DNA from: an uncultured Sphingorhabdus sp.
Lineage (GTDB): Bacteria > Pseudomonadota > Alphaproteobacteria > Sphingomonadales > Sphingomonadaceae
Assembly (NCBI GenBank): GCA_905479715.1
Contig: CAJQNR010000089.1
Span: 1 to 33,057 of the forward strand
DNA length: 33,057 bases
Direction of reading: 5' to 3'
The notes below the pieces were generated by a model that did no database searches, was not told the origin of the DNA, and saw nothing but the letters and a program-made list of their open reading frames with translations. Shown piece by piece: positions 21,749-30,165 of this stretch; the first letter of the stretch is position 1, and each line of letters opens with the position of its first letter. The translations under genes and the position numbers were made by a program.

Positions 21749-21917
21749 TCACTGATCCCGCTGCAGCACACCCGGTTCGGTCTCGTAATGATCGCCCTTG
21801 TCGGCGACGAAGATATGGCTCCAGATTTTGGTGCCGGTCGGCATGTCGAAACTGCCTCTGGCGATGGCGATCTTGTCGTCGTGGATCGGACCCGAACCGG
21901 AACGTTCCGCAGGAATA
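21749..21917 (-). pseudogene. 3' fragment of a GFA-family (CENP-V/GFA domain) gene
   Basis: The last 46 residues read on the minus strand (PIHDDKIAIA through KIWSHIFVADKGD to VLQRDQ stop) match the C-terminus of the intact GFA protein at 28106-28486 in about 37 of 46 positions. Upstream of that, weaker DNA similarity reaches the CDTCGA cysteine codons, but a two-base deletion breaks the frame. Homology ends near 21917, right next to the end of the gspE-like gene. There is no start, so this is a broken copy. Confidence 0.8.
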
Positions 21918-21938
21918 GTGGTCTCTGTGGATATTATC

Positions 21939-23495
21939 CTATCGTGAAACGCGGATGCCTTCCTCTGCCGTGGTGAGGCCTTCGCGCACCATCTGGCGGG
22001 CTGCCGATGCGAGTGATCTGTTTTGCAGGAATGCATGGGCGGCGATGCGGCTTTCGTCGCCGCCGTCATTGATAAGCTTGCGGATGCTATCGTCCATGCG
22101 GATCGCCTCGAACACGCCAATGTCGCCCTGAAAACCGGTATAATTGCATTTCGCGCAGCCATTCTCGCGATATACGACGGTTCCGCGATCAAATCCGAGC
22201 AGCGAGGCCAGCGAACCATCGGCCTGTATCGGCTGGCGGCAATGTTCGCAAAGCCTGCGGACCAGACGCTGGGCGACGACCGCGCGGATCGTAGATGCGA
22301 GCCTGAACGGATTGATCTTCATGTCGAGCAATTTGGTAATCGCGCTCACTGCATCATTGCTGTCCACGGTGGACAATATGAAATGGCCTTTTTGCGCAGA
22401 CTGGATCACGATATCCAGCGTTTCGCGATCGCCGATTTCTCCGACCATGACAACATCCGGATCCTGCCGCAGGATCGCCGTCAGGCCCTCTGCATAGGTC
22501 GAGCCGTTCTCGACATCCACTTCTGTCTGGCTGATGGTTTCGATGGCATATTCGATGGGATTTTCAATCGTCAGAATATTATGCCGACCATCGTTGAACT
22601 GCTGCATGCAGGCGTAAAGCGTTGCAGTTTTCCCTGATCCGGCAAGCCCGGCGACCAAAATGATGCCGTCTGGGGCCGATAGCGCTTCGGTCAATATGGC
22701 GAGGCTGTCGCCGGACAAGCCGGGAAGGTCGAGCGCTATTTTCGAGCTTTCCCTGTCCACTATATTCAGGATGATATATTCGTTCGCGGCGTTGGGCAGG
22801 GTTGATATGCGGACGTCGAGCGGTTTTCCATTAAGGGTGAAGCTGGCACGCCCCTCCTGGGGAATGCGGTGATCGGCGATGTCCAGCCGCGCCATTTTCT
22901 TGATCTGCTCGACGATATCGGAGGCAAAATATAATGGCATTCTGAGCTTGTCATGCAATCGGCCGTCGATGCGCATTCTGATGTTCAGCGCGCTATCGAA
23001 TATCTTGATATGAATATCGGAAGCACCCTGTCGTGCGGCTTCGGCAATCATGGCGTGGATCAGCCGGACGCTGGACGGCTGATCCCGGATGTCGGACAGG
23101 TTTTCGGCATTGCTGGTCTGGAGGATGATATTCTTCAGGATCTCGGTATCATCGCAATCCGGGCATTCGGGCAAAGCCGCATCGGTCGCGTAATGCGCCG
23201 ACAGCAGCTTTTCAAAATGGCGCCGGTCCACCCGTTCGACGTCGAGCGGCAAAGCCAAATGCCGGCTGACCGCCAGAAGACTGAGCGGATCGGCATCCTC
23301 CTGCAATGCGACAATCAGCCTTTCCCGGTCAATTGCCTTCATCAATATCCCGTGATTGCAGGCAAAATCATAGGAAATGTCGGTCACAGGCAGGACCGGT
23401 TCGAGCCCCGTCTGCGAGAGATGATCGGGCGTCGATCGAGAGCCGTCACCGGAATCCAGAAAGGTCCCTTGCCCTGTTTCCTGTCCAATCTTCAT
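21939..23495 (-). CDS. Divergent GspE/PilB-type secretion ATPase
   Basis: The protein is 518 residues from the ATG at 23495; an in-frame TTG at 23522 would add nine. An N-terminal domain (about 35-130) precedes the ATPase core. Walker A is GLAGSGKT at 283-290 (usually GPTGSGKT). The Asp box reads TIENPIE at 309-315, with N312 where D is usual. Walker B is DPDVVMVGE at 345-352, followed by IGDRET with G354 where R is usual. The His box reads LSTVDSND, with D378 replacing the usual H. The zinc cysteines C416, C419, C447 and C450 are kept. No other type II secretion or pilus gene is in the window. It lies downstream of a TonB receptor and may power export or surface display of the associated lipoprotein; that is inference. 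Confidence 0.88.
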   Translation of the reverse strand: MKIGQETGQGTFLDSGDGSRSTPDHLSQTGLEPVLPVTDISYDFACNHGILMKAIDRERLIVALQEDADPLSLLAVSRHLALPLDVERVDRRHFEKLLSAHYATDAALPECPDCDDTEILKNIILQTSNAENLSDIRDQPSSVRLIHAMIAEAARQGASDIHIKIFDSALNIRMRIDGRLHDKLRMPLYFASDIVEQIKKMARLDIADHRIPQEGRASFTLNGKPLDVRISTLPNAANEYIILNIVDRESSKIALDLPGLSGDSLAILTEALSAPDGIILVAGLAGSGKTATLYACMQQFNDGRHNILTIENPIEYAIETISQTEVDVENGSTYAEGLTAILRQDPDVVMVGEIGDRETLDIVIQSAQKGHFILSTVDSNDAVSAITKLLDMKINPFRLASTIRAVVAQRLVRRLCEHCRQPIQADGSLASLLGFDRGTVVYRENGCAKCNYTGFQGDIGVFEAIRMDDSIRKLINDGGDESRIAAHAFLQNRSLASAARQMVREGLTTAEEGIRVSR

Positions 23496-23524
23496 TGCCT
23501 GTCCCGTCTGCAAATCATGCAAAA

Positions 23525-23539
23525 AACACTTTAAGTGTT
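23525..23539. promoter_or_regulatory. Short perfect palindrome upstream of the gspE-like gene
   Basis: AACACTT-T-AAGTGTT lies just upstream of the gspE-like gene in the 108-135 bp gap after the TonB receptor. It could be an operator or a weak hairpin. The gap also contains an AT-rich stretch (23584-23602). No clear promoter is visible. Confidence 0.35.
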
Positions 23540-23630
23540 ATAGTTACGATAGGTTCGTGAAGGCTGAGGGACACTTGCGTTACATAAAAATTACAATATT
23601 GGCCTGCTTTCCTCAGATCGGGTTTGGCGC

Positions 23631-26318
23631 CTAGAAGTTCAGGCCGATACTCATCGTGAAGCTGGTTCCGACGTCATAGGCATTGTTGAGGATCTGTGTA
23701 TCGCCCAATGTCTGGGATTCGCTATAATCGGTACCCAGAAGATTTCGCGCTTCAAATTTCAGTTCGAAGTCCTGTCCGGCGATATTCATCTCCTCGCGCA
23801 GAACCAGATCGAGACGCCAGCCGGTCTTTTCGATCAGATCAGGCTGATCCTGTGGCCCACGTGCGGTCACCCGCGGACTGTTATAGGTTAACAGCATTGT
23901 TTGCTGGGACAGGGCACCTTCTTCGCGCTCCATCCCGAATTGCAGATTGGCAACATGGGTGGACTGTCCGGTCAAACGGTCGCCGTCGTCGAAAAGATTG
24001 GCGGCAGCGGTTGGCTGCAAAGTGACGGGACTAATCGCCAGATCATCCGCACCGACCTGAATTTCGGATTTCGTGTAGGTGTAGTTTGCCGCAAGCAGCA
24101 GCCGCCGGTCTTCGAAGAAACCGCTACCCAGATCATAGAGCGGGAAATATTTTACCAGTTCGACTTCGGCCCCGATCAACGTTGCCGAAGGGGCGTTGGA
24201 GAACCCTGTAAACAGAGTCCCGCCGCCTTGAACGAACGCAACATTTTCGATCGGGTTTTCAATATTCTTGTAGAAGCCTGCCAGCGTGACGCGCTCACCC
24301 TCGCCAAGATAATATTCAAACCGCCCTTCAATATTGGTGAGTTCACTGTCGGTCAGCAGCGGGTTGCCGATAAAGGTCCGGTCGGTGTCGAGATCAAGAA
24401 ATTGTTGCGGTGCCAATTCGCGAAATTGCGGGCGGGCAATGGTTTTCGATGCGGCAACACGGAATTGCATGTCGTCGGCAAAATTCCATGTCAGCGTTCC
24501 GGCCGGCAGCCAGTAATCATTGCTTATGCCCGATGCAACAGCGCTCCCGCCAGCACCGCTCAACAGAATCGGCGTCACGGTCTGATCGGCATCTTCGTAG
24601 CGGACACCAAGGTTCAGGCGCAAACCGTCAGCCAGCTCGGCGTCGACCTGTCCATAGCCTGCGTGAATTTCAAGCTGGGCCTCATAGGCAGGAACCGATG
24701 ACTGGGCTGCGACTTCGCGCAATTCGATTTCGTGGGTCAGCAGATTATAATCCGACAGGAGGAAATCGATCCGTTCCTGGTCTATCGGATTGGGCAGACC
24801 ATTGGCTGGCACGAAACGGAAGTCACGACGCTCTGCCTGGCGATCATTGAGATAATAAGCATAGCCGGCCGACAGGTTGAGGGGAATGCCGATATCGGTT
24901 TCATAGCCAAAATCGATGCCGCCACCATAAACATCATCGTTGAGATTGCTGAACTGGATCCGGGCCGATTCGCCGGGAGAGGTCAGATCATTGACAAAGT
25001 CATTGGCGATCAGATCATCATAGGCATAGCTGTAAGACCGTTGATAGGGCGCATCGCGTTTGGAATTGGCGTAGGCACCGCGCAGGTCGAGAGAGAAATC
25101 GCCAAATTCAAATTCACCGACAAATTGCGAGGTGAAAAGCTGGCGCTCGAACCAGCTGGTACGGCCCTGATTGAGCAATGTTTCTTCATCGACATTGATC
25201 GCATCGACACCGGCCTTGATCGATGCTTCTTTGGACGTGTCGTGAATATAGAGATTGGTGAAGCGCAATTTATGCTCGCCAAATTCCGCCGACAGGCCCA
25301 ACAGTCCGTTGACCACGATACGGTTTTCGGTGGTGACAAAACGGAAATCCTGATCCGGCAGCAGGCCGGGATTGCCGTCTATATTGACGATGCCCTGGGA
25401 TGTTTGCTGGATGCCGCCGCGCGTCCGCCAGCTGTTTTCATAACCAGCTGTCGCGACCACACCGATCGTGGCATCGCCGACAAGAAAGGATGTACCACCG
25501 GTTAGTTCCGCCGAGAAATTGGCGGGGATATCGGTATTGCGCTGGATGAGGTTGGTTTCGGCATTGTTCAGGCTGGCTGCAAAATTCTGGAGATCGAGAC
25601 TGGAAAATTCGGTGCCGACAGAGATCGGAATATTCTGCTCGAGCGCCTGGGCAAGACCGGCTGGAATATCGCGCAAGCCGCCATCATAGCCGATGATATC
25701 GGTATCCGAACCATCATAGGTATAGCCAAGTTTGCCGGTGGTTTCGCTGTCACCGCTCAGGCTGGTGCTGAATTTTAGAAATGGCTCATCCGGCGTGGCC
25801 TTGGTGGTGAGGTTGATAACCCCGCCGCCAAATTCGCCGGGATAATTGGCCGAGTAGCTTTTCTGAACGACGGTCGATGCAATGACACTGGTCGGAAAAA
25901 GATCAAGCGGGACAACGCGACGCAGTGGTTCCGGTGAGGGCAGGGGAAGGCCGTTCAGCAGAGCCAGCGAATAGCGTTCACCAAGACCGCGAACAAAAAC
26001 ATAACGCCCGCCAACAACGCTCAGTCCGGTTACGCGCTGCAGGGATCCGGCGATATCGCCGTCGGCTGTCCGCGCGATTTCCGCTTCCCCGAGAACCGTC
26101 ACCACTTCCGGCGTGGCACGGACGGGATCGGGGATGAACTGGCCGCGCACGATAATGACATTGCTGCTGCCACCGGGCGCCGAGATGTCGACTTCCTCCT
26201 GGCCGGGCTGTTCAACATCCACATTTTCTGCCTCATTTGCAGACTGGGCGTAGGCAGCCGGGGAAGTCAATGTGCTTCCCAACATCAAGCTGGCGATTAG
26301 CGTTGCGCGCTTTTTCAT
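23631..26318 (-). CDS. TonB-dependent outer membrane receptor
   Basis: The 895-residue protein starts with a signal peptide (MKKRATLIASLMLGSTLTSP, cleavage near AYA-QS). A TonB-box-like SNVIIVRG lies near residue 55. The plug domain follows, with LQRVTGL, the RYVFVRGLGERYSLALLNG block and PGEFGGGVINLTTK. The rest is a 22-strand barrel ending in phenylalanine. GAGGA nine bases upstream supports the start. The plug type (RGLGERYS, LPSPEPLRRVVPLDLFP) is one I associate with receptors encoded next to beta-helix lipoproteins in marine bacteria. The neighbour upstream is such a lipoprotein, separated by a terminator. The transported ligand is unknown. Confidence 0.95.
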   Translation of the reverse strand: MKKRATLIASLMLGSTLTSPAAYAQSANEAENVDVEQPGQEEVDISAPGGSSNVIIVRGQFIPDPVRATPEVVTVLGEAEIARTADGDIAGSLQRVTGLSVVGGRYVFVRGLGERYSLALLNGLPLPSPEPLRRVVPLDLFPTSVIASTVVQKSYSANYPGEFGGGVINLTTKATPDEPFLKFSTSLSGDSETTGKLGYTYDGSDTDIIGYDGGLRDIPAGLAQALEQNIPISVGTEFSSLDLQNFAASLNNAETNLIQRNTDIPANFSAELTGGTSFLVGDATIGVVATAGYENSWRTRGGIQQTSQGIVNIDGNPGLLPDQDFRFVTTENRIVVNGLLGLSAEFGEHKLRFTNLYIHDTSKEASIKAGVDAINVDEETLLNQGRTSWFERQLFTSQFVGEFEFGDFSLDLRGAYANSKRDAPYQRSYSYAYDDLIANDFVNDLTSPGESARIQFSNLNDDVYGGGIDFGYETDIGIPLNLSAGYAYYLNDRQAERRDFRFVPANGLPNPIDQERIDFLLSDYNLLTHEIELREVAAQSSVPAYEAQLEIHAGYGQVDAELADGLRLNLGVRYEDADQTVTPILLSGAGGSAVASGISNDYWLPAGTLTWNFADDMQFRVAASKTIARPQFRELAPQQFLDLDTDRTFIGNPLLTDSELTNIEGRFEYYLGEGERVTLAGFYKNIENPIENVAFVQGGGTLFTGFSNAPSATLIGAEVELVKYFPLYDLGSGFFEDRRLLLAANYTYTKSEIQVGADDLAISPVTLQPTAAANLFDDGDRLTGQSTHVANLQFGMEREEGALSQQTMLLTYNSPRVTARGPQDQPDLIEKTGWRLDLVLREEMNIAGQDFELKFEARNLLGTDYSESQTLGDTQILNNAYDVGTSFTMSIGLNF

Positions 26319-26342
26319 CGGATGAGATCCTCGTCAAATAAT

Positions 26343-26379
26343 AAAAAACGGGATGACGGCTCCCGTGAGCCGCCATCCC
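26343..26379 (-). terminator. Intrinsic terminator between lipoprotein and TonB receptor genes
   Basis: On the minus strand, a 13-bp stem (26350-26362 with 26367-26379, one G-T wobble) with a four-base loop is followed by a six-T run. It lies 16 bp after the lipoprotein stop and only about 25 bp before the receptor start. Partial read-through would make lipoprotein mRNA exceed receptor mRNA. Confidence 0.88.
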
Positions 26380-26395
26380 TCAGGTCAGTTGGAAT

Positions 26396-27928
26396 TCAGC
26401 CGATCGTCGGAGCGACTATGCAGTCATTGGCATAAAGACCGCAGGTCCAGCCCTGGAAACGCGTGTCGTTCGCATCCTGGACCGCGCCGATATAGGCGGC
26501 GTCTTCGAAAAAGCTGTTCGCTCCACTGGTTGCAAATGGCGTGACGGCATTTTCATTGGCACCGTTGATGAACGGGAAGGCCGCCGAAGCATTGGCAAGA
26601 GTGGATGTGCCGCTTGCCGTGTTGTTGGTACCAGCATTGAAAATCGTCTGGATTTCGGCAACCGTAATATTGCCGTCATCCACAAATGACGTCGCACAGC
26701 TCATGAACACGGATTGAAAAACGGGTGGACCATTTTCATCCGCAGCTGCGCCTGCCGCCTGGATGGTTGTCGCGCTGTCAATGTCGATGCACGCTGCCGC
26801 GCTATTGAAGACGGTATTGTAAAATTCATAATCACCGCCGCCGCGCAGAAGGATGACATGATCCTGACCGCTGGAAACGAAGGTGACATTTGCGAGCAGA
26901 TGACGCTGGCGTGGTTCGGCATCTTCGTCACCGTTGGAATCGGCTTCCATGACATGATCGCCGCCGCCGACGCGCTGAACCGCGAGGACATACTGGTTGG
27001 CGCCCTGATAGCCCGAGTCCGAATCAACCGAGTCATCATCAATGCCGGTAAAGGCCAGGTTCTTGCCGTTTACCCGACCACCGAACCATTCGACGCCATC
27101 ATCGGAACTGTTGTGGACCTGAATATTCTGGAAGAAGGTTCCGCTGCCTACACCGGCCAGAGTGATGCCGTTCAGCTCGTTGCCCGGAGAGACTTCAAAG
27201 CCGGGATAGCGAACCTGCAAATAGGACATCCGGCCGCTGCTGTCGGTAGGTAATGTGCCGCCGTAAACCGCGTTGGCCGGCCCTTCGACGATCGCTTCGC
27301 AGTCGGTGCGCGTCCCGTTGGGATTGGATGCGCCGCCGGTAGCACAATCGGAAATTGGTGCGCGGCCAAGGATGACAATGCCACCCCATTGACCGATGCT
27401 GTCGACACCGGCTGTTCCCAATATATTTTGACGCGAGGTGAAGATGATCGGAGCAGATGCCGTTCCTTCGGCAAACAGCTGCGACCCGCGGTTGACGAGC
27501 AGATAATCGCCGCCAGACGAACCAAAAATGGTCACGCCGGGTTCGATCGTCAGAATGCCTTGTGCGCCGCCGTCAATGCCGACTTCAACGCCGCCGGACA
27601 GGGAATATACGGTGTTTTCGGTGTCGGCACGTTTGGGCAAAACAAGATTGCCCTGAATCACGCCCGATACCTGACAGTTGCGAGCCTCCTCGCCATTGCC
27701 GGTGGTAATGGTTCCGACATTGGCTGTGCCGGTCGGACAATCGGTTGCTGGCGTTCCGGCCACCGGAGTCGGGGTGGGTGTCGGGGTCGGTGTTGGCGTT
27801 GGGGTCGGGGTTGGCAATATAACCAGATTGCCTTCACCTGGTGACGCGACATCGTCAGCGCCACAGGCGCTTACCGCGAGCGCTGCTGCACTGGCGAAAA
27901 GAACAGAACGGAATTGCTTATTCAACAT
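26396..27928 (-). CDS. Surface lipoprotein with Pro-Thr linker and beta-helix-like domain
   Basis: The ATG at 27928, with GGAGA seven bases upstream, gives 510 residues. A lipobox (AVSAC, C22) marks a lipoprotein. A Pro-Thr tract of 17 residues then acts as a stiff spacer (about residues 38-54). The remaining ~450 residues are Gly/Asn/Asp-rich with turns typical of a right-handed beta-helix: LTIEPGVTIFG, GGDYLLVNRGS, GQWGGIVILGR, PGNELNGITLAGVGSGT, HNSSDDGVEWFGG. Similar proteins are common in marine Proteobacteria and Bacteroidetes next to TonB receptors, as I recall. It is probably anchored in the outer membrane and exposed. A substrate-binding or polysaccharide-related role is possible, but no enzyme motif is evident. 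Confidence 0.88.
   Translation of the reverse strand: MLNKQFRSVLFASAAALAVSACGADDVASPGEGNLVILPTPTPTPTPTPTPTPTPVAGTPATDCPTGTANVGTITTGNGEEARNCQVSGVIQGNLVLPKRADTENTVYSLSGGVEVGIDGGAQGILTIEPGVTIFGSSGGDYLLVNRGSQLFAEGTASAPIIFTSRQNILGTAGVDSIGQWGGIVILGRAPISDCATGGASNPNGTRTDCEAIVEGPANAVYGGTLPTDSSGRMSYLQVRYPGFEVSPGNELNGITLAGVGSGTFFQNIQVHNSSDDGVEWFGGRVNGKNLAFTGIDDDSVDSDSGYQGANQYVLAVQRVGGGDHVMEADSNGDEDAEPRQRHLLANVTFVSSGQDHVILLRGGGDYEFYNTVFNSAAACIDIDSATTIQAAGAAADENGPPVFQSVFMSCATSFVDDGNITVAEIQTIFNAGTNNTASGTSTLANASAAFPFINGANENAVTPFATSGANSFFEDAAYIGAVQDANDTRFQGWTCGLYANDCIVAPTIG
27764..27814 (-). repeat. Imperfect 6-bp tandem repeat encoding Pro-Thr spacer
   Basis: Fifty-one bases of a degenerate hexamer (CC-N-AC-N) encode P-(TP)8. 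The unit keeps the reading frame, so gain or loss of units would change spacer length by two residues without breaking the protein. Confidence 0.8.
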
Positions 27929-28071
27929 GGATTTGTCTCCGCAGACTTTAGATTTGAAACTGGTGTTCAAACGACACGGAGTAGAATCAGCTAACCCCCA
28001 TCGCCTCGGTCAGGGGCAATAGGCTGGATAGATGACGAGCTAGCTTTGATTATGTGAAGGTTCGGAGACTC

Positions 28072-28090
28072 AAATATTTCAGAAATATTT
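28072..28090. other. 19-bp perfect AT-rich palindrome
   Basis: AAATATTTC-A-GAAATATTT lies 15 bp beyond the stop of the intact GFA gene and about 145 bp upstream of the lipoprotein start. It may be an operator for the lipoprotein promoter or mark the edge of the three-gene segment. A second dyad, TTTGAA-N7-TTCAAA (27953-27971), lies nearer the lipoprotein gene. Confidence 0.45.
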
Positions 28091-28105
28091 CGTCATGCGT
28101 GCAGC

Positions 28106-28486
28106 CTACTGGTCGCGCTGCAAAACGCCCGATTCGATCTCGTAATAGTCGCCCTTGTCGGCGACAAAGATATGGCTCCAGATTTTCGTATCGGTCGGCA
28201 GGTCGAGGCAGCCCATCGCGATGGCGATCTTGTCGTGGTGGATCGGATCCCAGAACAGGGAGGCGCCGCAGGTATCGCAGAAGCCGCGACGGACCTTTTC
28301 CGAGGAGTGATACCAGCGGATATGGTCTTCGCCCTTGATGGTGACGGCGCTGGTCGGGACGTCGATCGAGGCCCAGTAATGGCCGGACTGCTTGCGGCAC
28401 AGGGTACAGTGGCAGGCATCGCCCTCGGGCAGGTCGCCGGTGACTTCAATTTTGACCGCGCCGCAGAGGCAGGAACCCTTGTGCAT
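28106..28486 (-). CDS. GFA-family protein (CENP-V/GFA zinc domain)
   Basis: The ATG at 28486, with GGAAG five bases upstream, gives 126 residues; an upstream in-frame ATG at 28516 has weaker support. Zinc-binding cysteines are visible in SCLCGAV, CHCTLC and CDTCGASLF, the full GFA pattern. The family includes glutathione-dependent formaldehyde-activating enzymes, but most members are uncharacterised. It lies 81 bp downstream of a transglutaminase-like gene. A broken copy of its 3' end sits at 21749-21917. Confidence 0.92.
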   Translation of the reverse strand: MHKGSCLCGAVKIEVTGDLPEGDACHCTLCRKQSGHYWASIDVPTSAVTIKGEDHIRWYHSSEKVRRGFCDTCGASLFWDPIHHDKIAIAMGCLDLPTDTKIWSHIFVADKGDYYEIESGVLQRDQ

Positions 28487-28567
28487 ATTTTCTTCCCGGA
28501 AGTTGTCCGATGCCAAGTCTACCGGAAAAGCCCTGCGGTTTGAAAGCGGGAAATTATACGCGGCGAC

Positions 28568-29347
28568 TCAGGCGCGTGAGACGCCGACCCGCTGCTCGAC
28601 CATATTCATGCTGCCGAAGGCGGTGAGGAACGAGACGTCTGTGGCATCGCGGCCGACGCCGATCACCGCCATGTCGCTTGCTTGCGCCATGCCGGTGGGG
28701 TCGATCAGATGCCAGCGGCCGTCCAGAAAAACCTCTGGCACGGCGTGAAAATCCTGCGGCCGGACATCGGGCGCATAGGTGCTGGCAAAGCGTGCTGGGA
28801 TGTCGGCAGCGCGGGCCATGCTGATCAGGATATGGGCATAGTCGCGGCAAACGCCCTTGCGCGCGGCAAAACTCTGCTGGGCGTTGCTGTTGGCATTGTC
28901 GACATCGGAGCCATAGGTCATGGTCCGTTCGATATAATCGGCCATGGCCGCCACCAGCGGGCCGCCGCTGAGCCCCGCAAATTCGCCGGTCACGACCGGA
29001 TCAAAAGCGTTGACCGAACAATAGAGCGAATTGAACAGATAGGGCACGGCTTCGCCGGGCAGATCGGAGAGGGCGGTTGCAGGCAGGATGGAAAAATCCG
29101 GATTGGTGCGATCAATCGCCACCCCTGCGTCATAGCGAATGGTGAGCTGTTCCTGCTGGACGGTCCATGTTCTGCTGCCGATACCATCATGGGCGGGGAT
29201 CACGCTTTTGCTGCTGGTCGGGCCGATGTCGATATGGGCGTCCGTGAGCGTCTGGTCGGACGTCGCTGCTGCCTCGACCTGGACCAGGATGGTGCAGGGC
29301 GCGGGGAGGCGGTAGGATAGTTCCGCACTGATCTGCAATTTCGTCAT
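28568..29347 (-). CDS. Transglutaminase-like cysteine peptidase family protein
   Basis: The 259-residue protein has an N-terminal beta-rich domain and a transglutaminase core with the complete triad: C167 in RKGVCRDYAH, H201 in DFHAVPEVF and D216 in LIDPTG. Proteins of this type are cytoplasmic (no signal peptide is seen) and are thought to be peptidases or amidases rather than cross-linking enzymes; many are next to circularly permuted ATP-grasp genes, which are absent here. It begins only 30 bp after the terminator that ends rplA, so its promoter must overlap that terminator or it depends on read-through. Confidence 0.9.
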   Translation of the reverse strand: MTKLQISAELSYRLPAPCTILVQVEAAATSDQTLTDAHIDIGPTSSKSVIPAHDGIGSRTWTVQQEQLTIRYDAGVAIDRTNPDFSILPATALSDLPGEAVPYLFNSLYCSVNAFDPVVTGEFAGLSGGPLVAAMADYIERTMTYGSDVDNANSNAQQSFAARKGVCRDYAHILISMARAADIPARFASTYAPDVRPQDFHAVPEVFLDGRWHLIDPTGMAQASDMAVIGVGRDATDVSFLTAFGSMNMVEQRVGVSRA

Positions 29348-29376
29348 ATCGGTCCTTATAGATAATAGGGCGCATG

Positions 29377-29402
29377 AAAAAAGGCCGGGATTGCGCCCGG
29401 CC
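29377..29402 (-). terminator. Intrinsic terminator after rplA
   Basis: On the minus strand the stem GGCCGGG/CCCGGCC (29396-29402 with 29383-29389), with a six-base loop, is followed by six T's (A6 at 29377-29382 on the plus strand). It closes the secE-nusG-rplK-rplA unit. Confidence 0.9.
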
Positions 29403-29459
29403 TTCTTCTAGCAGCTTTTTGTGTTAACCCCGACGTTCGCCGGAGCAACGGATGGCGAA

Positions 29460-30161
29460 TCAGGCGCCTTCAATCTCGCCGAGATCAATCTTGAGGCCTG
29501 GGCCCATGGTTGTGCTCAACGCGACCTTGCGGACATATTTGCCCTTGGCGCCGGTTGGCTTCGCCTTGATTACGGTATCGATCAGGGCATCGAAATTCTT
29601 GCGCAGATCGGCTTCGGAGAAGCTCGTCTTGCCGATGCCATTGTGGATGATCCCCGCTTTTTCGACGCGATATTCGATCTGTCCGCCCTTGGCGTCCTTG
29701 ACCGCTTGCGCGACGTTCGGGGTGACCGTGCCCAGTTTCGGGTTCGGCATCAGGCCCTTGGGACCAAGCACCTTGCCGAGACGGCCGACAACACCCATCA
29801 TGTCCGGGGTGGCGATGACGCGATCATAGTTGAGGTCGCCACCTTGCATGGCTTCCATCAGGTCTTCCGCACCAACAACGTCTGCGCCGGCTTCTTTCGC
29901 TTCGTCTGCTTTCGCATCCTTGGCAAAGACGGCAACGCGCGCTGTTTTGCCGGTTCCGGCTGGCAGCGAGATCACGCCGCGAACCATCTGGTCAGCGTGG
30001 CGGGGATCGACACCGAGGTTGATTGCAACATCAAGCGTTTCATCAAATTTGGAAGTCGAAGCGAGGTCTTTCAGCGTCTTGATTGCTTCATCGACGCCGT
30101 ACAGTTTTTCGCGATCAACTTTGGCATTGATAGCCTGCATTTTTTTGGAGAGTTTTGCCAT
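29460..30161 (-). CDS. rplA: 50S ribosomal protein L1
   Basis: The ATG at 30161 gives 233 residues, as expected. GGAGGG overlaps the last codons of rplK and sits eight bases before the start. The blocks [20 protein letters not shown] and [12 protein letters not shown] are the L1 signature. L1 binds 23S rRNA at the stalk near the E site and in other bacteria represses its own operon. The stop of rplK is only four bases upstream, so the pair is coupled. The gene ends at a terminator and is not followed by rplJ. Confidence 0.98.
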   Translation of the reverse strand: MAKLSKKMQAINAKVDREKLYGVDEAIKTLKDLASTSKFDETLDVAINLGVDPRHADQMVRGVISLPAGTGKTARVAVFAKDAKADEAKEAGADVVGAEDLMEAMQGGDLNYDRVIATPDMMGVVGRLGKVLGPKGLMPNPKLGTVTPNVAQAVKDAKGGQIEYRVEKAGIIHNGIGKTSFSEADLRKNFDALIDTVIKAKPTGAKGKYVRKVALSTTMGPGLKIDLGEIEGA

Positions 30162-30165
30162 GTTC

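Noticed and set aside
21749-22219. A 156-codon minus-strand frame covering the GFA fragment and part of the gspE-like gene
   Set aside because: Its first two thirds are a shadow of the gspE-like gene; only the last 46 codons are related to GFA, so it is not a gene fusion.
27764-27814. Possible CRISPR-like or tandem DNA repeat
   Set aside because: The repeats are contiguous hexamers with no spacers and encode Pro-Thr in frame, so this is a coding microsatellite.
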